In this document: in pieces, positions 11,497-12,524 of the stretch
Layout of the letters: each line of letters opens with the position of its first letter
Numbering within the stretch: position 1 is the stretch's first letter
Assembly (NCBI GenBank): GCA_050701635.1
Contig: JBOGDF010000155.1
Coordinates: forward strand, 1-12,524
Direction: 5' to 3'
From: WHSM01 sp050701635
Lineage (GTDB): Bacteria; Actinomycetota; Actinomycetes; Mycobacteriales; Micromonosporaceae
Length of the DNA: 12,524 bases
Translations under genes and position numbers: made by a program
Notes under the pieces: model-generated
What the model was told of the DNA's origin: nothing
The model's input: the letters and a program-made list of their open reading frames with translations, nothing else
The model's database searches: none

Positions 11497-12519
11497 GTGC
11501 TCATCACCCAACGACCCAGCCTGTCCGAGGAGTCGATCAGCGACACCCGGTCGCGGTTCACCATCGAGCCGCTCGAGCCGGGCTTCGGTTACACCCTCGG
11601 TAACTCGCTGCGGCGTACGCTGCTCAGCTCGATCCCGGGCGCCGCGGTCACCAGCATCAAGATCGACGGCGTACTGCACGAGTTCACCACGATCCCCGGT
11701 GTCAAGGAGGATGTGGTCGAGCTGGTGCTCAACGTCAAGAACCTGTGCGTCAGCTCCGAGCACGACGAGCCGGTCACCATGTACCTGCGCAAGCAGGGTC
11801 CGGGCGAGATCACCGCGGGCGACATCCAGCCGCCGGCGGGCGTCTCCGTACACAACCCTGACCTGCGCCTGGCCACCCTCAACGGCAAGGGCCGGGTGGA
11901 CATGGAGCTGGTGGTCGAGCGTGGCCGCGGCTACGTCACCGCCGCCCAGAACAAGCAGACCGGCCAGGAGATCGGGCGGGTCCCGGTGGACTCGATCTAC
12001 ACTCCGGTGCTCAAGGTCAGCTACAAGGTCGAGGCGACCCGTGTCGAGCAGCGCACCGACTTCGACAAGCTGATCGTCGACGTGGAGACCAAGGCGTCGA
12101 TCAGCCCGCGTACGGCGCTGGCCTCGGCCGGCTCCACGCTGGTCGAGCTGTTCGGGCTGTGCCGCGAGCTGGACGAGACCGCGGAGGGCATCGACATCGG
12201 CCCGTCCCCGCAGGACGCGCAGCTGGCTGCCGATCTGGCGCTGCCGATCGAGGAGCTGGACCTCACCGTACGGTCGTACAACTGCCTGAAGCGTGAGGGC
12301 ATCAACAGTGTGGGCGAGCTGATCAGCCGCAACGAGGCCGACCTGCTCGATATAAGGAATTTCGGTCAGAAGTCCATCGACGAGGTCAAGATGAAGCTCG
12401 CCGGTATGGGGCTCGCGCTCAAGGACTCCTCCCCGGTGTTCGACCCCGCCAACGTGGTCGACAGCTTCGCCGACGTCGACTACGACGGTGGCGAGTTCCG
12501 GGAAACCGAAGAGCTCTGA
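11497..12519 (+). CDS. rpoA: DNA-directed RNA polymerase subunit alpha
   Basis: The product is 340 residues (family 315-350). The alpha dimer starts assembly of RNA polymerase. The N-terminal domain has the dimerisation block FTIEPLEPGFGYTLGNSLRR (about 26-45). After a linker, the C-terminal domain (about 249-312) keeps the DNA-contact residues Arg259, Asn262, Gly290, Lys292 and Ser293, equivalent to E. coli R265, N268, G296, K298 and S299. It can therefore bind UP elements and activators. The tail after 313 is acidic. Translation begins at GTG 11497, five bases after GGAGG (11487-11491). The 135-base gap upstream holds a strong hairpin and no convincing promoter. rplQ would be expected next, beyond the edge. 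Confidence 0.98.
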   Translation: MLITQRPSLSEESISDTRSRFTIEPLEPGFGYTLGNSLRRTLLSSIPGAAVTSIKIDGVLHEFTTIPGVKEDVVELVLNVKNLCVSSEHDEPVTMYLRKQGPGEITAGDIQPPAGVSVHNPDLRLATLNGKGRVDMELVVERGRGYVTAAQNKQTGQEIGRVPVDSIYTPVLKVSYKVEATRVEQRTDFDKLIVDVETKASISPRTALASAGSTLVELFGLCRELDETAEGIDIGPSPQDAQLAADLALPIEELDLTVRSYNCLKREGINSVGELISRNEADLLDIRNFGQKSIDEVKMKLAGMGLALKDSSPVFDPANVVDSFADVDYDGGEFRETEEL

Positions 12520-12524
12520 CGATC

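Noticed and set aside
1..12524. Mobile element, CRISPR array, tRNA/rRNA gene or defence system
   Set aside because: No transposase, integrase, regularly spaced repeats or cloverleaf pattern was seen. The window is nearly filled by housekeeping genes in the expected order.

Overview
The window is a stretch of actinobacterial chromosome, about 70% G+C by eye, that runs through the spc and alpha ribosomal-protein clusters. All 24 genes lie on the + strand. The gene set and order are rpsC (3' end only), rplP, rpmC, rpsQ, rplN, rplX, rplE, rpsN, rpsH, rplF, rplR, rpsE, rpmD, rplO, secY, adk, map, a DUF1707 membrane-protein gene, infA, rpmJ, rpsM, rpsK, rpsD and rpoA. The zinc-type S14, rpsD lying between rpsK and rpoA, the DUF1707 gene and GTG/TTG starts all fit a high-GC actinomycete. 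From memory, RpoA and S5 look most like Micromonosporaceae, but this was not tested by a search.

Positions 1-5418 form one tightly packed transcription unit. It runs from the S10 cluster (rpsC, rplP, rpmC, rpsQ) into the spc cluster (rplN to rplO). Several neighbours overlap at ATGA or TGATG and are probably translationally coupled. No gap here exceeds 82 bases. Positions 5419-5685 are the longest gap (267 bases). It holds a strong stem-loop with a GNRA tetraloop, an extended -10 promoter candidate, a second hairpin and the ribosome binding site of a TTG-initiated secY.

Positions 5686-8514 carry secY, adk and map, which supply the protein-export channel, adenylate balance and N-terminal methionine removal. 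At 8614-9057 is a small DUF1707 protein with two membrane segments, the only gene here without an assigned function. A convincing housekeeping promoter (9122-9151) then opens the infA-rpmJ-rpsM-rpsK-rpsD-rpoA unit; rplQ probably follows just outside the window.

The coding content is ordinary housekeeping machinery, and I see no mobile element, CRISPR array, tRNA, rRNA or defence system. The interesting material is in the spacers. There is a possible riboswitch-like leader before rpsM, built from two CGGAGG copies and one CCTCCG that could also mask the ribosome binding site. A 17-bp hairpin separates rpsD from rpoA, and a structured spacer lies before secY. The tetramer GTAC is conspicuously frequent in both coding and noncoding DNA.
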